DNA of 64,000 nucleotides from Gluconobacter wancherniae NBRC 103581 (GCF_007988885.1 NZ_BJUZ01000004.1:1-64000); one strand, 5' to 3'. Counted from the stretch's first letter, positions 44,773-54,327 are shown. Numbers and translations are program-made. Notes: generated from the sequence alone by a model not told the origin.

Positions 44773-45690
44773 TTATCTGAGACGCCTACGAGAGAGAAAC
44801 TGCAGAAGATATCTGATAAAATTGCGAGGATCCTGAGCAGCTAAGGCACTCGTCAGCCTCTGTTGCCAGCCAATGATTGGCCCGGGCGAACGTGGGGGAT
44901 TTTCCTTGAGATACTCTACAATCCATGCGGGCCTGAAGAATCTCTTATCTGGGATTGCGTTGCGCCAGTCCTTGACGCCGGGCGCGAGGAAAGGGTTATC
45001 GCGCAAAAGCTCGGTCTTGATGAACGGGACCCGGCCTGATTGCAGCACCGTGAGCCAATCCGTGTGCATGGGATTGGCTGTCAGAAGGCCGCCTAACGCC
45101 TTGCGTGCTGTCCAGCATGCAGCGGTTTTCAGGCCAGCAGAATCAAGTGCCACGCTTGTTCCGAATTCACCGTGGAGAATAATTTCGCCTTTGGACATTT
45201 CCATGAACGGCATACTGAAAATGCGCTGGATGGCGGGGTGAGTGAACGCATCACCCGTCATCACCAGAAACCATGACTGGAGATGGGGCATTGTCTCCTG
45301 CGAGCGCACCATTCCCCACGCATCATAACCCTCTGCGCGCATGGACTGCATGATGGGCTTAAGTGGGGTGATGGGGCCGAAAAGGCTGTCATTTGTAAAC
45401 AGAATTTCGATTGCGTTTTGAACGCAGCCTTTTTCGATTAGGAACTGCCAGGCTGCGAAATCCAGGCCACCATTTTCGCGAGGGTAAAAATGGATAGGCA
45501 GCCCTTCAAGGCCCTCATGAAAATTTCTCAGGCCTTGGTCACCAAGGTTTGGATGGCCCGAGATACAGACATGCACCTCATACCCGCATGTAATGATCTC
45601 GCGTAGATAATGCCGGGTATGAGGTGCCAGACGGGGAACCGGATCATATTGGGCGAACAGGCAGATCCGTTTTCCGGCATGTGGCTTCAT
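44773..45690 (-). CDS. Rhamnan-synthesis-F-like protein (RgpF family)
   Basis: 305 residues. Recognisable stretches are RICLFAQYDPVPRLAPHTRH, NGGLDFAAWQFLIEKGCVQN, EILFTNDSLFGPITPLKPIM and SWFLVMTGDAFTHPAIQRIF. The (N/D)DSxxGP and the SW-F family pattern occur in RgpF-type proteins, which are linked to surface polysaccharide assembly and are probably glycosyltransferases. It follows mdoH by 51 bp on the same strand, so it may modify or add to the periplasmic glucan or an envelope sugar. No signal peptide is seen; it is probably cytosolic. Confidence 0.75.
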   Translation of the reverse strand: MKPHAGKRICLFAQYDPVPRLAPHTRHYLREIITCGYEVHVCISGHPNLGDQGLRNFHEGLEGLPIHFYPRENGGLDFAAWQFLIEKGCVQNAIEILFTNDSLFGPITPLKPIMQSMRAEGYDAWGMVRSQETMPHLQSWFLVMTGDAFTHPAIQRIFSMPFMEMSKGEIILHGEFGTSVALDSAGLKTAACWTARKALGGLLTANPMHTDWLTVLQSGRVPFIKTELLRDNPFLAPGVKDWRNAIPDKRFFRPAWIVEYLKENPPRSPGPIIGWQQRLTSALAAQDPRNFIRYLLQFLSRRRLR

Positions 45691-45741
45691 GTCTGTCGCC
45701 CTTTTTTCGAGAGTTGTTCTCCGGTCTGGCTGACTGCCCGT

Positions 45742-47916
45742 TCAGGATGGCAGGGAGGTGATCAGCGCAAGACCTTCTGAATTGCAAAGAACTGCCGCCT
45801 TTTCCTGACGTGTCAGTTTTTTGAGTGCACCTTCGACGTTTGAGCTTTCCTGCAGTTTCACGAGGCCTACGAGAAGATTGGCATCCACTGCCGAGCCGGG
45901 TTTGCGGGCGGCAGGTAGCGCGCTGCGATGAGCCTCCAGCAGGTCCGTATTCTGGCGGAGTGCTGAGAAGGCTTCTCCAGGTGGTTGGACAGGCTGATGC
46001 AAGGCCATATCCCGACGGCGCTCGTTCTCAGCAGCAAGCTTCAGGATAGCGGGTGGATTGGTCTCTTCTTCGATAAGCAGAAGGCCCATTCTGCGGAGCG
46101 TCATTCCCACGTCCCTGCTGGCTGTCAGCGCAGCCAGGGGGATGGCAAGCAGAAGCCCGAGCAGGACAGGAGACATCCAGAGGAACAGTGCATGGGAGAC
46201 AGACCATGCTGCAACAGCCAGAAGGACACCAAAAACCGTATAGATCCAGTATCCGCGCGCCACTTCCTTTAGCGAAACGCGACCATCGTCACGGTTCTGG
46301 GCATTCCAGCCAGAGTCACGGCCCAGCAGGATGGAAATGACGCCCGAAGTCTGGATCAGCATGGCAATGGGTGCGATGAGGCCACCGATTATGGTTTCAA
46401 GAACAATCGAGATCGCCAGACGGATTGCACCTCCCGATCCCTTCAGGGCACCCCGGTCCACCAACATTGCGATAAACGCCAGACCTTTGGGTGCGAGGAG
46501 AATGGCCATTGTACCGATAAAGACAGATTTTGCCTGAACGGGATCAACGCGCGGCCAATGTGGGTAAAGCGTTCTGGTCGTTCCGAAATATTCCGGGTGG
46601 TAGAAATGTGACTGAAGAGAGATCAGGATGCCGCACAGAAGAAACAGCAGCCAGAGTGGTGACATCACATAAGAGCCGATGCCGATGAGCATGTGTGAAC
46701 GGCTGACCCAATGCATGCCACGTGTGGACAGCAGTTTGGCGTGCTGAAGGTTTCCCTGACACCAGCGGCGATCGCGAATGGCGACATCCGTGAGGGAAGG
46801 GGGGCTCTCTTCATAGGAGCCGAACAGTCCGGGCACCATATGAATGGCCCAGCCGCCCCGGCGCATGAGAGCGGCCTCGACGAAATCGTGACTCAGAATA
46901 TGGCCGCCGAAAGGAGGCTTTCCGGACAGGTGTGGCAGACCGGCCTGTTCGGCGAAGGCGCGGGTCCGAATGACTGCATTGTGTCCCCAGTAATTACCTT
47001 CGGAGCCATGCCACCAGGCAATTCCATGAGCAATTAGGGGGCCGTAAACACGTCCCGCGAACTGCTGCATACGCGCAAAGAGGGTTTTACCGCCCACAAT
47101 GACCGGGAGTGTCTGGATCAGCCCAATGCCGTCATGCTTTTCCATCGCTGAAACGATGCGGACAATCAGGCCGCCATCCATGACGCTATCTGCGTCAAGC
47201 GTAAGCATCTGTTCGTAAGCCGCCCCGAACTGACGGACCCACTCGCCCAGGTTTCCAGCCTTGCGATCAACGTTTTTGGCACGACGTCGGTAGAAAATCC
47301 GCCCTGCTCCGCCAACTTCTTCACGGAATGCAAGATATGCGCGCTCTTCCTGAATCCACACATCCGGATCAGTGGTGTCTGAGAGCAGGAAGAAATCGAA
47401 GGCGTCAATCTGGCCTGTTGCGAGGATGCTGTCGTGGATGGCACGCAGGCCCACCATGACGCGCGTCGGGTCCTCGTTATAGGTCGGCATCAGCACTGCA
47501 GTGCGTGCCTGCAAGACGGGAAGCGGTCCCGCGCGGTGAATCCCCAGACCCAGACCGCCTCTGCGCAGCAGTGACACGAAGCCACCAAGGCTTGAGGCGA
47601 AAGACAGGGCAATCCACATGCCAAGAATGGCGAACAGGATCAGAACCACAATGCCCAGCGTCGAAACGCCAAGGGAATTGAAGACCTGATTGATTCTGTA
47701 AATGCCATAGGCTGTCAGCAGGATTGCCGTTCCGAACACAAACAGTCGCCGTGCCCAGAGATTGCGCGGCGTTGTTGGAAGCGGATTAAATGGGCGTCCA
47801 TGCCGGTTCGGAGCGTGCCACAGGTCCTGAGGCTCCATTTTAAGCGGAGCATCAGGGGGGAGGAACGCAGCTTCGGCGGGAAAGGAGTCTGTTACGGAGT
47901 CCAATGATACATCCAT
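45742..47916 (-). CDS. mdoH: Periplasmic glucan glucosyltransferase MdoH/OpgH
   Basis: 724 residues, a membrane GT2 enzyme. Helices near 50-110 are followed by the glycosyltransferase core: AVLMPTYNEDPTRVMVGL (~137), DFFLLSDTTDPDVW, MLTLDADSVMDGGLIVRI (DxD), HDFVEAALMRRGGW, and IRDRRWCQGNLQHAKLL (RW acceptor motif). Six more helices fill ~420-600. It polymerises UDP-glucose into osmoregulated periplasmic glucan and exports it. The ATG overlaps the mdoG stop region by 25 bp, so the two are translationally coupled. Confidence 0.92.
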   Translation of the reverse strand: MDVSLDSVTDSFPAEAAFLPPDAPLKMEPQDLWHAPNRHGRPFNPLPTTPRNLWARRLFVFGTAILLTAYGIYRINQVFNSLGVSTLGIVVLILFAILGMWIALSFASSLGGFVSLLRRGGLGLGIHRAGPLPVLQARTAVLMPTYNEDPTRVMVGLRAIHDSILATGQIDAFDFFLLSDTTDPDVWIQEERAYLAFREEVGGAGRIFYRRRAKNVDRKAGNLGEWVRQFGAAYEQMLTLDADSVMDGGLIVRIVSAMEKHDGIGLIQTLPVIVGGKTLFARMQQFAGRVYGPLIAHGIAWWHGSEGNYWGHNAVIRTRAFAEQAGLPHLSGKPPFGGHILSHDFVEAALMRRGGWAIHMVPGLFGSYEESPPSLTDVAIRDRRWCQGNLQHAKLLSTRGMHWVSRSHMLIGIGSYVMSPLWLLFLLCGILISLQSHFYHPEYFGTTRTLYPHWPRVDPVQAKSVFIGTMAILLAPKGLAFIAMLVDRGALKGSGGAIRLAISIVLETIIGGLIAPIAMLIQTSGVISILLGRDSGWNAQNRDDGRVSLKEVARGYWIYTVFGVLLAVAAWSVSHALFLWMSPVLLGLLLAIPLAALTASRDVGMTLRRMGLLLIEEETNPPAILKLAAENERRRDMALHQPVQPPGEAFSALRQNTDLLEAHRSALPAARKPGSAVDANLLVGLVKLQESSNVEGALKKLTRQEKAAVLCNSEGLALITSLPS

Positions 47917-49454
47917 TTTTCGGAAATCGGTCCCTGATCATTGGCAAGCTGGGCCTGAAGTTCGCACATTTTGGCATCGCCAGGAACGAATTCGAAGGTT
48001 GTACGCCAGCCGTTGATCTGTGGGTTTGGCTCTACCACCACATTCCGGATCGTACCGGGTGTAGATTGGGGTAGCAGATGGAAATGCGCGTCCTGCGGAA
48101 CATTGTGGAACGGCTCTCCTGTGAAGTCGATCACAAAGAAACGAGCTTCCGGATGGTCCACAACAGCACCTACGCGTGTTGCGGCTACACGTGCCAGATG
48201 GGTAGGCCAGGGCGTGTCCCAACCCCAGTACATCCGATAGGTGAATGCGTATTCCTGCCCTTCCTTCAAGGGTTCCTTCGGGCGCCAGAAAGAAACAATG
48301 TTGTCATTGACCTCGTTGGGCGTTGGAATTTCAACGAGATCTACGGCTCCATCATTCCAGTTGCCGATAGGCTCGATCCACAGGGACGGGCGCTTTTCGT
48401 AATTGAGCGCGAGATCCTGATAGTCCTGAAACGACCGCTTGCGCTGCATGAGGCCGAAGCCTTGTGGGCTGCTGTCCGTAAAGGCAGAGAACTGGAGCAG
48501 CGTCGGATTGACGAGCGGGCGATAAAGCTGCTGGCCAGCGCCTGTCCAGATCTGGAGGGCTTCACTGTCATGCGCGGCAGGGCGCCAGTCGTCGACGTGA
48601 TTGCGCTCGTTCGTGTCGAAATAGAACATGCCCGTGAGAGGGGCGATCCCGGCCTGCGTGATGGACTGGCGCGGAAAGAATGATGTCTGGACGTCAAACA
48701 CCGTGGTATCGCCGGGGCGGATCGTGAAGCGGAATGCCCCCACGACGGACGGGCTATCCAGCAATGCATGAATGACGATTGAGTTTACGCCGGGCTCGGG
48801 CTTTTCCAGCCAGAACTCGCGGAAAAGGGCGAACTCCTCGCCCTTGCTGTCTCCCGTACCATTCGCGAAGCCGCGTGCGGACAGACCATAGTTTTGGCCC
48901 TTGGCAACAGCCCGGAAGTAGGAAGCTCCCAGGAACACGGCGCATTCTTCCATTACGCCCGGCGTGTTGATCGCATAGCGTAGGCGCAGGCCCGCGAAAC
49001 CCAGATCATCAGTAACGCGCAGAACGGGGTTGCCGTAGGTAAAGAGGTCCGGATCATAGGGAACGGGAGTGGATTGACCGTTAACAACCTCGTTCATCCC
49101 GATCCGCGGCTTGTAAAGGAAGCCTCTGGGGAAAAACTCTACGTCAAAGGCCAGCTTGTCGTTATGCCAAAGGGCCTTGTCAGGGTTGTATGCGATGGAT
49201 CGGAACTGGTCGAAATCCATATTGGCGATGGCCGAAGGCATATCCTGCGACGGGCCTGCATAGGACTTCTTTGAAAGAGCCTGCGCAATATTGCGGACAG
49301 TCTTGTCGTCGAATGGAACCGGCTTGGGCATGGGATTTGGCTGCGGGGTTTCAGGTTGGGCGGGAGCGGACTGGGCATGTGCCAGACTACCAGATGCTCC
49401 CAAAAGGGAGAGACCTGCTCCGACTTTCACCAAATCACGACGCAGAATGCTCAT
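47892..49454 (-). CDS. mdoG: Periplasmic glucan biosynthesis protein MdoG/OpgG (or OpgD)
   Basis: About 520 residues. A twin-arginine-like signal (SILRRDLVKVGAGLSLLGAS, cut after AHAQ) exports it; E. coli OpgD uses Tat while OpgG uses Sec, so this member may be closer to OpgD in export route. The family features include FDQFRSIAYNPDKALWHNDK, LEFEFFPRGF-like VEFFPRGFLYKPRIGMNEVV, and EEFALFREFWLEKPEPGVNS. It shapes the glucan backbone or branches in the periplasm. ATG at 49454 is chosen as it starts the signal; a GTG at 49481 is possible. Next gene mdoH overlaps its 3' end. Confidence 0.88.
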   Translation of the reverse strand: MSILRRDLVKVGAGLSLLGASGSLAHAQSAPAQPETPQPNPMPKPVPFDDKTVRNIAQALSKKSYAGPSQDMPSAIANMDFDQFRSIAYNPDKALWHNDKLAFDVEFFPRGFLYKPRIGMNEVVNGQSTPVPYDPDLFTYGNPVLRVTDDLGFAGLRLRYAINTPGVMEECAVFLGASYFRAVAKGQNYGLSARGFANGTGDSKGEEFALFREFWLEKPEPGVNSIVIHALLDSPSVVGAFRFTIRPGDTTVFDVQTSFFPRQSITQAGIAPLTGMFYFDTNERNHVDDWRPAAHDSEALQIWTGAGQQLYRPLVNPTLLQFSAFTDSSPQGFGLMQRKRSFQDYQDLALNYEKRPSLWIEPIGNWNDGAVDLVEIPTPNEVNDNIVSFWRPKEPLKEGQEYAFTYRMYWGWDTPWPTHLARVAATRVGAVVDHPEARFFVIDFTGEPFHNVPQDAHFHLLPQSTPGTIRNVVVEPNPQINGWRTTFEFVPGDAKMCELQAQLANDQGPISEKWMYHWTP

Positions 49455-49611
49455 ACTCTTACTCAAAATCCTGTTGGTCACCCTCTGATAGAAGGGGATG
49501 TAACAATAGCGATACGCCGGTTACCCAGTCTTGCGAAGGGCAATGGCGGAATGTTCTGTCCTATCACCGGGTGGGATATGGCCATTTCATGACATGGTGC
49601 CAAATCACACG

Positions 49612-50268
49612 TTATTGTGAAGGCTTGTCATCGAAAAACTTCGCGAAATCCGGAATTGAACGGGCGAAATCCGCAATGGTTTGCGGGGTTACATTTTCGA
49701 ACCTCGGAACCTGAAAGAGAATTTGGGTCTTGCCGAATCTCGCAATGTCCCTGGCGTTTTTAACATTGGGCAAGCCGCTGAGAACGACACCCGCGATAGC
49801 AATATCTCGGCGACGGAGCGCTTCAAGGCTCAGAAGTGTATGGTTGATCGTCCCCAACCCGCTTCTGGCCACAAGTACGACCGGCAGATCCAGACGTTGA
49901 ACCACATCAATCATCATGCTGTCAGGTGTCACAGGTACCATAAGGCCACCTGCGCCTTCAACGACGAAAGGGCCGTTTCCCGCTGGCATCTGAAGTTTCT
50001 CAACATCAATGACAGTGTTCTCGAGTTCGGCAGCCGCGAAAGGTGACAGGGGGGCCTGCAAGGCGCAAAGCGGTGCGACAACATGGTCGGGGGCGACATC
50101 GGCAAGGCGGGTTACAGTTGATGTGTCGCCTGTTTCCTCGGCGAGGCCGGTCTGAAAAGGTTTCCAGTACGTTGCATTCCACGCTTTCGTCAGGATCGCA
50201 CTGACCAGCGTCTTGCCGATTTCGGTGTCTGTTCCCGTCACGAACACGCCTTTTGGGGTAACGCTCAC
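49612..50268 (-). CDS. bioD: Dethiobiotin synthetase
   Basis: 218 residues. The P-loop GVFVTGTDTEIGKTLVSAIL (7-26) is the classic BioD start; WKPFQTGLAEETGDTSTV carries the catalytic Lys and substrate contacts, and GPFVVEGAGGLMVPVTPDSM is the second signature. It carboxylates DAPA with CO2 and ATP to make dethiobiotin. The GTG start overlaps the bioC stop (GTGA). It is the last gene of the biotin operon; mdoG begins about 158 bp further along on the same strand, so read-through is possible. Confidence 0.93.
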   Translation of the reverse strand: MSVTPKGVFVTGTDTEIGKTLVSAILTKAWNATYWKPFQTGLAEETGDTSTVTRLADVAPDHVVAPLCALQAPLSPFAAAELENTVIDVEKLQMPAGNGPFVVEGAGGLMVPVTPDSMMIDVVQRLDLPVVLVARSGLGTINHTLLSLEALRRRDIAIAGVVLSGLPNVKNARDIARFGKTQILFQVPRFENVTPQTIADFARSIPDFAKFFDDKPSQ

Positions 50269-51044
50269 GCGTGGTTCCTTTCGAAAAGGCCGAAGCCGAT
50301 CTGGTAAGTCACACTGTCATTTTCTGCATCGAAGCGGCGCATTGCACGACGAAGTGCCGCTGCGCTGGCAGGTCTGCTGCCTTCTCTCGGCAGAGACGCG
50401 CCGATCTGTCGCATGCCTCGCAAAAAACCTGAAGCCTTTGCTACAGGATCTACAAGGGGCACGCTCTCCCAGAAGCCAATACCGTCCGTTGGCCACTCAC
50501 CCCTTATCTGGTCAAGCGTAGGGTAGTCAGGAACTCCGCAGGGTGCGCGTTCGACGGCACACGCATCACGCCACTCTTGCAGGCTGCCCTGCAAGAGAGT
50601 GGCAACCATCAGCTTCCCGCCGGGCGCCAAAAGACTGCAAAGGCGTTCCAGACCCTTTTGGCGGTTTGAAAACCACTGGAGGCAAAGGCTGGAGGCAATC
50701 AGATCGAAGGGTGTCGTGAAATCCCGATCCGGATTTTCAGCATCCATGACCCGAAACTCGGACGCCACATCCGGCAGGCGAGCCCTGATACGTTCGATCA
50801 TGCCGGGCGCCAGATCCGTGGCACAGAGATGTGCGGTCGGAAAATGCGTCGCCAGTCGGGTCGTCAGAAAACCTGTGCCACATCCGAACTCCAGGATGCT
50901 CCGAGGGGGCGTCTGAAAAGCAGAGCAAATGCGTTCAGCCAGCTGATCCGCACAGACACGTTGTATTTTCGCAGCGGCTTCGTAGCTTTCGGCAGCACCG
51001 AAACGGGCTGCAATACGGTGCTTGCGTTCTTCAATGCGTGGCAT
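50265..51044 (-). CDS. bioC: Malonyl-ACP O-methyltransferase BioC
   Basis: About 259 residues. SAM motif I SILEFGCGTGFLTTRLATHF (~45), motif II DLAPGMIERIRARLP, and LIASSLCLQWFSNRQKGLER are typical of BioC, which methylates malonyl-ACP so that fatty acid synthesis can build the pimeloyl chain. The start at 51044 (MPRIEERKHRIAARFGAAES) has AAAGAG upstream; the frame is open 23 codons further but overlaps the preceding gene deeply. It overlaps the esterase gene by 14 bp and bioD by 4 bp. Confidence 0.92.
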   Translation of the reverse strand: MPRIEERKHRIAARFGAAESYEAAAKIQRVCADQLAERICSAFQTPPRSILEFGCGTGFLTTRLATHFPTAHLCATDLAPGMIERIRARLPDVASEFRVMDAENPDRDFTTPFDLIASSLCLQWFSNRQKGLERLCSLLAPGGKLMVATLLQGSLQEWRDACAVERAPCGVPDYPTLDQIRGEWPTDGIGFWESVPLVDPVAKASGFLRGMRQIGASLPREGSRPASAAALRRAMRRFDAENDSVTYQIGFGLFERNHA

Positions 51045-51657
51045 GCAGCGCTCTTTGGATAAAGGCTGCACAGCGTTCAGGTTGATTGAGGGGAAGAAGA
51101 TGGCCGCCTTCAATCATTTCGCCAGAAGCTGAGTGCATCGCCCGGGCCGCACCGAAGGGATCATTCATGCCGGCTAACCAGTGTAACCTGTTTCCCCAAC
51201 GCTCTGCTTCCGTGCGTCGGTCTTCGGTCAGAAGGGGGATCAGCCCGTCTGAAAGACGCTGGCTGTCTGGCGTGGCTGGCCAGGGTTCGGCAGTGCCGCA
51301 TGTCGTCCGGAAATCTGTCAGCACTGTATCAGGAGCTCGGCGGACCTTTACGCGCATTCGCTCCAGGAAGCGGGTTGGTGTTCCTTCGGGAAAGTCCTGC
51401 CCTTCCACAAACCGTGCGAACCCGTTGAAAGACACTATTCCTGCGCATCCGGGCAGTTCCCGGCCAAGAAGGGAGAGCACGCCCGCAGAGTGCCCGACTG
51501 CCAGATAGGGCTCCTCTGGCAATGGCGGTGCGAACGGAGAACCGAAATAGCCACTATCCGAACAGATGAGCGACATTCCCGGGAGGAAAGGACGGATGCC
51601 CTCCCAGAAATGCTGGTCAAAACTCCAGCCATGAACACAGTACAGCGTTGAAATCAT
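51031..51657 (-). CDS. Alpha/beta hydrolase in the biotin operon (BioH-like pimeloyl-ACP methyl ester esterase)
   Basis: 208 residues. The alpha/beta hydrolase triad can be read: YLAVGHSAGVLSLLG (nucleophile Ser ~75), MNDPFGAARAM (Asp ~165) and EGGHLLPLNQPERC (His ~190). The N-terminal CVHGWSFDQHFWEG is the oxyanion-loop HG. Placed between bioF and bioC, it most likely removes the methyl group from pimeloyl-ACP methyl ester, as BioH or BioG do. It is shorter than E. coli BioH (~255 aa), so it could be a distinct class. It overlaps bioF by 4 bp and bioC by 14 bp. Confidence 0.8.
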   Translation of the reverse strand: MISTLYCVHGWSFDQHFWEGIRPFLPGMSLICSDSGYFGSPFAPPLPEEPYLAVGHSAGVLSLLGRELPGCAGIVSFNGFARFVEGQDFPEGTPTRFLERMRVKVRRAPDTVLTDFRTTCGTAEPWPATPDSQRLSDGLIPLLTEDRRTEAERWGNRLHWLAGMNDPFGAARAMHSASGEMIEGGHLLPLNQPERCAAFIQRALHATH

Positions 51658-52835
51658 GTGGAGATTTCCTGTGTTAGGGTGATAATAGCTTCCGCGAGGG
51701 CTTCGATGTCCGTCGTTGTGTAGCGTGCATCAAGGGCCAGACGCAGACGGGCTGTGTTGGGTGGGACTGTGGGTGGGCGGATCGCGATGCTCAGGAAACC
51801 AGCCTCTTCGAGACCTTTTGAGATGGCGAGAGCACGTTTGGCATCGCCGATCAGAACCGGAACGATCTGCGTTGTTGAGCCAAGGGTTTCGAGTTTTCCA
51901 TCCTGAAGAAGCGCTCTCAGATACTGGCTTTGATGTGACAGGTTTGTGCGCTCATCGTCCATTGTTGGTATCAAATCGAGCGCCGCATCAATTGCGCCAA
52001 GAACGGCGGGAGGAAGAGCTGTGCTGTAGATGAAGCCGGAAGCGTGATTGAGAAGATACTCACACATGGGGGCGGAACCCGCCACATAGGCTCCCATTCC
52101 GCCAAGCGCTTTGCTGCAGGTTCCCATAGCCAGATCGGCGAGACCTTCGCACAGGCCACCACCATGTGGCCCGAGTACGCCAGTCGCATGGGCTTCATCG
52201 ACGTAAAGAAAAGCGTTGAAGCGATCTGTCAGAGCCCTCAATGCAGGGATGTCTGCGCGATCCCCGTCCATGGAGAACACGCTTTCCGTGACGATGATGC
52301 GCAGGCCGGTTTTATCAGCTTCGCGCATGAGAAGGTTTTCAAGATGGGCCAGATCGTTATGGCGAAACCTGATCTGGCGGATGCCTGCCGCAGCGCACCC
52401 ATGATGCAGGCTGGCGTGGTTCAGGCGGTCTGAAAAAACCAGCGCCGGGCTTCCTGTCCGTGCAGTCGAGAGCGCGCAGAGGGCGGGGAGGACAGATGCG
52501 TTTGCCTGCCACCCTGTGGCGAAAAGAAGCGCGCTTTCGCAATTTTTGAGCGCGGCAATTTTTTTCTCCACCTGCTGGTGGATTTCCATCGTGCCGCTGA
52601 CAAGCCTTGAAGCCCGTGCTCCTGTCCCGAACCGCAATGCCCAGTCAGCGGCCCGTTCCCGCAGGGCAGGATGATCAGCGAGCCCCAGATAATCGTTAGA
52701 CGATGTGTCGAGCAGCCTTTTGCCGTCCCGCACGAGGAAGCGTCCATCGCGGGTCACCGCTGATAGAACGCGCCTTGTGCCGATGCGCTCACGTTCCTCA
52801 AGAACGGCCGAAAAATGGACGTCAAAGAGCGTCAT
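51654..52835 (-). CDS. bioF: 8-amino-7-oxononanoate synthase
   Basis: About 393 residues. PLP enzyme of the alpha-oxoamine synthase family: LLDTSSNDYLGLADHPALRE (~45), SRLVSGTMEIHQQVEKKIAA, NAFLYVDEAHATGVLGPHGG (~200), and DLAMGTCSKALGGMGAYVAG with the Schiff-base Lys (~235). It condenses pimeloyl-ACP with alanine. The ATG at 52835 is chosen since its ATGA overlaps the bioA stop; the frame extends upstream into bioA without meaning. Confidence 0.93.
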   Translation of the reverse strand: MTLFDVHFSAVLEERERIGTRRVLSAVTRDGRFLVRDGKRLLDTSSNDYLGLADHPALRERAADWALRFGTGARASRLVSGTMEIHQQVEKKIAALKNCESALLFATGWQANASVLPALCALSTARTGSPALVFSDRLNHASLHHGCAAAGIRQIRFRHNDLAHLENLLMREADKTGLRIIVTESVFSMDGDRADIPALRALTDRFNAFLYVDEAHATGVLGPHGGGLCEGLADLAMGTCSKALGGMGAYVAGSAPMCEYLLNHASGFIYSTALPPAVLGAIDAALDLIPTMDDERTNLSHQSQYLRALLQDGKLETLGSTTQIVPVLIGDAKRALAISKGLEEAGFLSIAIRPPTVPPNTARLRLALDARYTTTDIEALAEAIITLTQEIST

Positions 52836-54115
52836 GCGCGGGCTTTCAGAATATCCACGATAGCGCCCGTCAGGGTGGATAATTCCTCGGTCGTGATGGT
52901 GAAGGCCGGGGTGAGATAGACGATCCTGCGGAATGGGCGAACCCACGTGCCACGATCAACGAAAGCCCTGCGAAGCGCGTCTGCATCCTCGATCTTATCG
53001 AGCTCTACAACGCCGATAGCCCCCATGACACGCACATCCCGGACGCCGGGGATTGCCCGGCAGGGAGCGAGTTCACGGCGCAACTGATCTTCGATCGCGG
53101 CCACCTGTTCGAGCCGTGGTTCTTGTTCAAACAGGTCCAGAGAAGCATTGGCCACGGCACAGGCCAGTGGGTTGGCCATAAAAGTTGGACCATGCATCAG
53201 CGCCCGATCGGCGTCATCGGACAGGAATTTCTCGAAAACATGCCTGCGGGCGACTGTCGCGGCCAGTGCCATCGTCCCACCTGTGAGGGCCTTCGAAAGC
53301 GCCACGATATCGGGAACAATCCCGGCTTTCTCGCAGGCAAACATTGTGCCCGTGCGGCCGAACCCCGTGAAAATCTCATCTACGATCAGAAGAATGCCGT
53401 GGCGGTCACACAGGGCTCTCAGGGTCTGTAGCACTTCTGGAGCGTGGAAAAGCATTCCTCCCGCACCCTGTACCAGAGGTTCGGTAATGACCGCCGCAAT
53501 CTCGCTCCCGCGTTCGGCAAGGAGAGCATCCAGATCTGCCGTGCTCTGCTCATCAAGCGGCAGATCGGCCAGGATCTGTTCGGGGAAAACACCTGCGAAA
53601 AGGGAGTGCATACCTTCTTCGGGATCACAAATGGACATCATGCCCAGCGTGTCACCGTGGTATCCACCGCGGAATGAGAGCATCCGGGTGCGGCCGTGGG
53701 TTCCGCTGTTGATATGGAATTGTACCGCCATCTTCAGGGCCACTTCCATCGCCACGGACCCGGAATCCGTGAAGAAGACGCGTTCCAGATCGCCGGGCAA
53801 AAGGGCCGCAAGGCGGGCCGCAAGTGTGCGTGCGGGAGCGTGGACCATGCCGCCAAACATCACATGGGGCATTGTCGCAGCCTGATGGATCAGGGCCTGC
53901 TGCAGATGGGGATGGTTGTAGCCATGACAGGCTGTCCACCATGCCGCAACGCCGTCCGTTAGTTCCCGGCCGTCTGCGAGTGTGATGCGGCTGCCCTGTG
54001 TCCGCGTGGCTTCGACAGGGAACGGTGCAGTTTGCATCTGCGAATACGGCAGCCACAGATGTGGCATGTCGGCAGCGTTTTTTTCTGGGGCGGTGGGGGA
54101 AATGGGATCGGCCAT
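52832..54115 (-). CDS. bioA: Adenosylmethionine-8-amino-7-oxononanoate aminotransferase
   Basis: About 427 residues, normal for BioA. Hallmarks: LWLPYSQMQTAPFPVEATRT at the N-terminus (substrate Trp/Tyr), GVAAWWTACHGYNHPHLQQA, FFTDSGSVAMEVALKMAVQF, RGGYHGDTLGMMSICDPEEG, ILLIVDEIFTGFGRTGTMFA, and DIVALSKALTGGTMALAATV with the PLP lysine. It makes DAPA using SAM as amino donor. It leads the operon bioA-bioF-bioH-like-bioC-bioD. The ATG at 54115 was chosen; a GTG five codons upstream is possible. Confidence 0.93.
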   Translation of the reverse strand: MADPISPTAPEKNAADMPHLWLPYSQMQTAPFPVEATRTQGSRITLADGRELTDGVAAWWTACHGYNHPHLQQALIHQAATMPHVMFGGMVHAPARTLAARLAALLPGDLERVFFTDSGSVAMEVALKMAVQFHINSGTHGRTRMLSFRGGYHGDTLGMMSICDPEEGMHSLFAGVFPEQILADLPLDEQSTADLDALLAERGSEIAAVITEPLVQGAGGMLFHAPEVLQTLRALCDRHGILLIVDEIFTGFGRTGTMFACEKAGIVPDIVALSKALTGGTMALAATVARRHVFEKFLSDDADRALMHGPTFMANPLACAVANASLDLFEQEPRLEQVAAIEDQLRRELAPCRAIPGVRDVRVMGAIGVVELDKIEDADALRRAFVDRGTWVRPFRRIVYLTPAFTITTEELSTLTGAIVDILKARA

Positions 54116-54327
54116 GCTTCGGGTTTTCACGCATGGGGAAGAGTGAGTCCAGACCCCGGCCTGAATGCCTGTCAGACGATGTCATGAAAAGGTCACGCCA
54201 TTACTGGAAACGATATGGCATGTGCCCCGTTAGAGCACCACTCGTGTCGCCCTCCGGAAAAGCCGGAGGCGGACGCGAAAGTGCGTTCGACCGTTCTGGA
54301 ACGGGTGTTTGTCGAGGTTTTAAGTCA

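Noticed and set aside
53148-53885. 245-codon plus-strand frame inside bioA
   Set aside because: Antisense to bioA, Ser/Arg/Ala-rich without motifs; a GC-rich shadow.
54251-54269. CCTCCGG...CCGGAGG hairpin upstream of bioA
   Set aside because: Short GC-rich stem in a gap; no link to a riboswitch or terminator could be supported.
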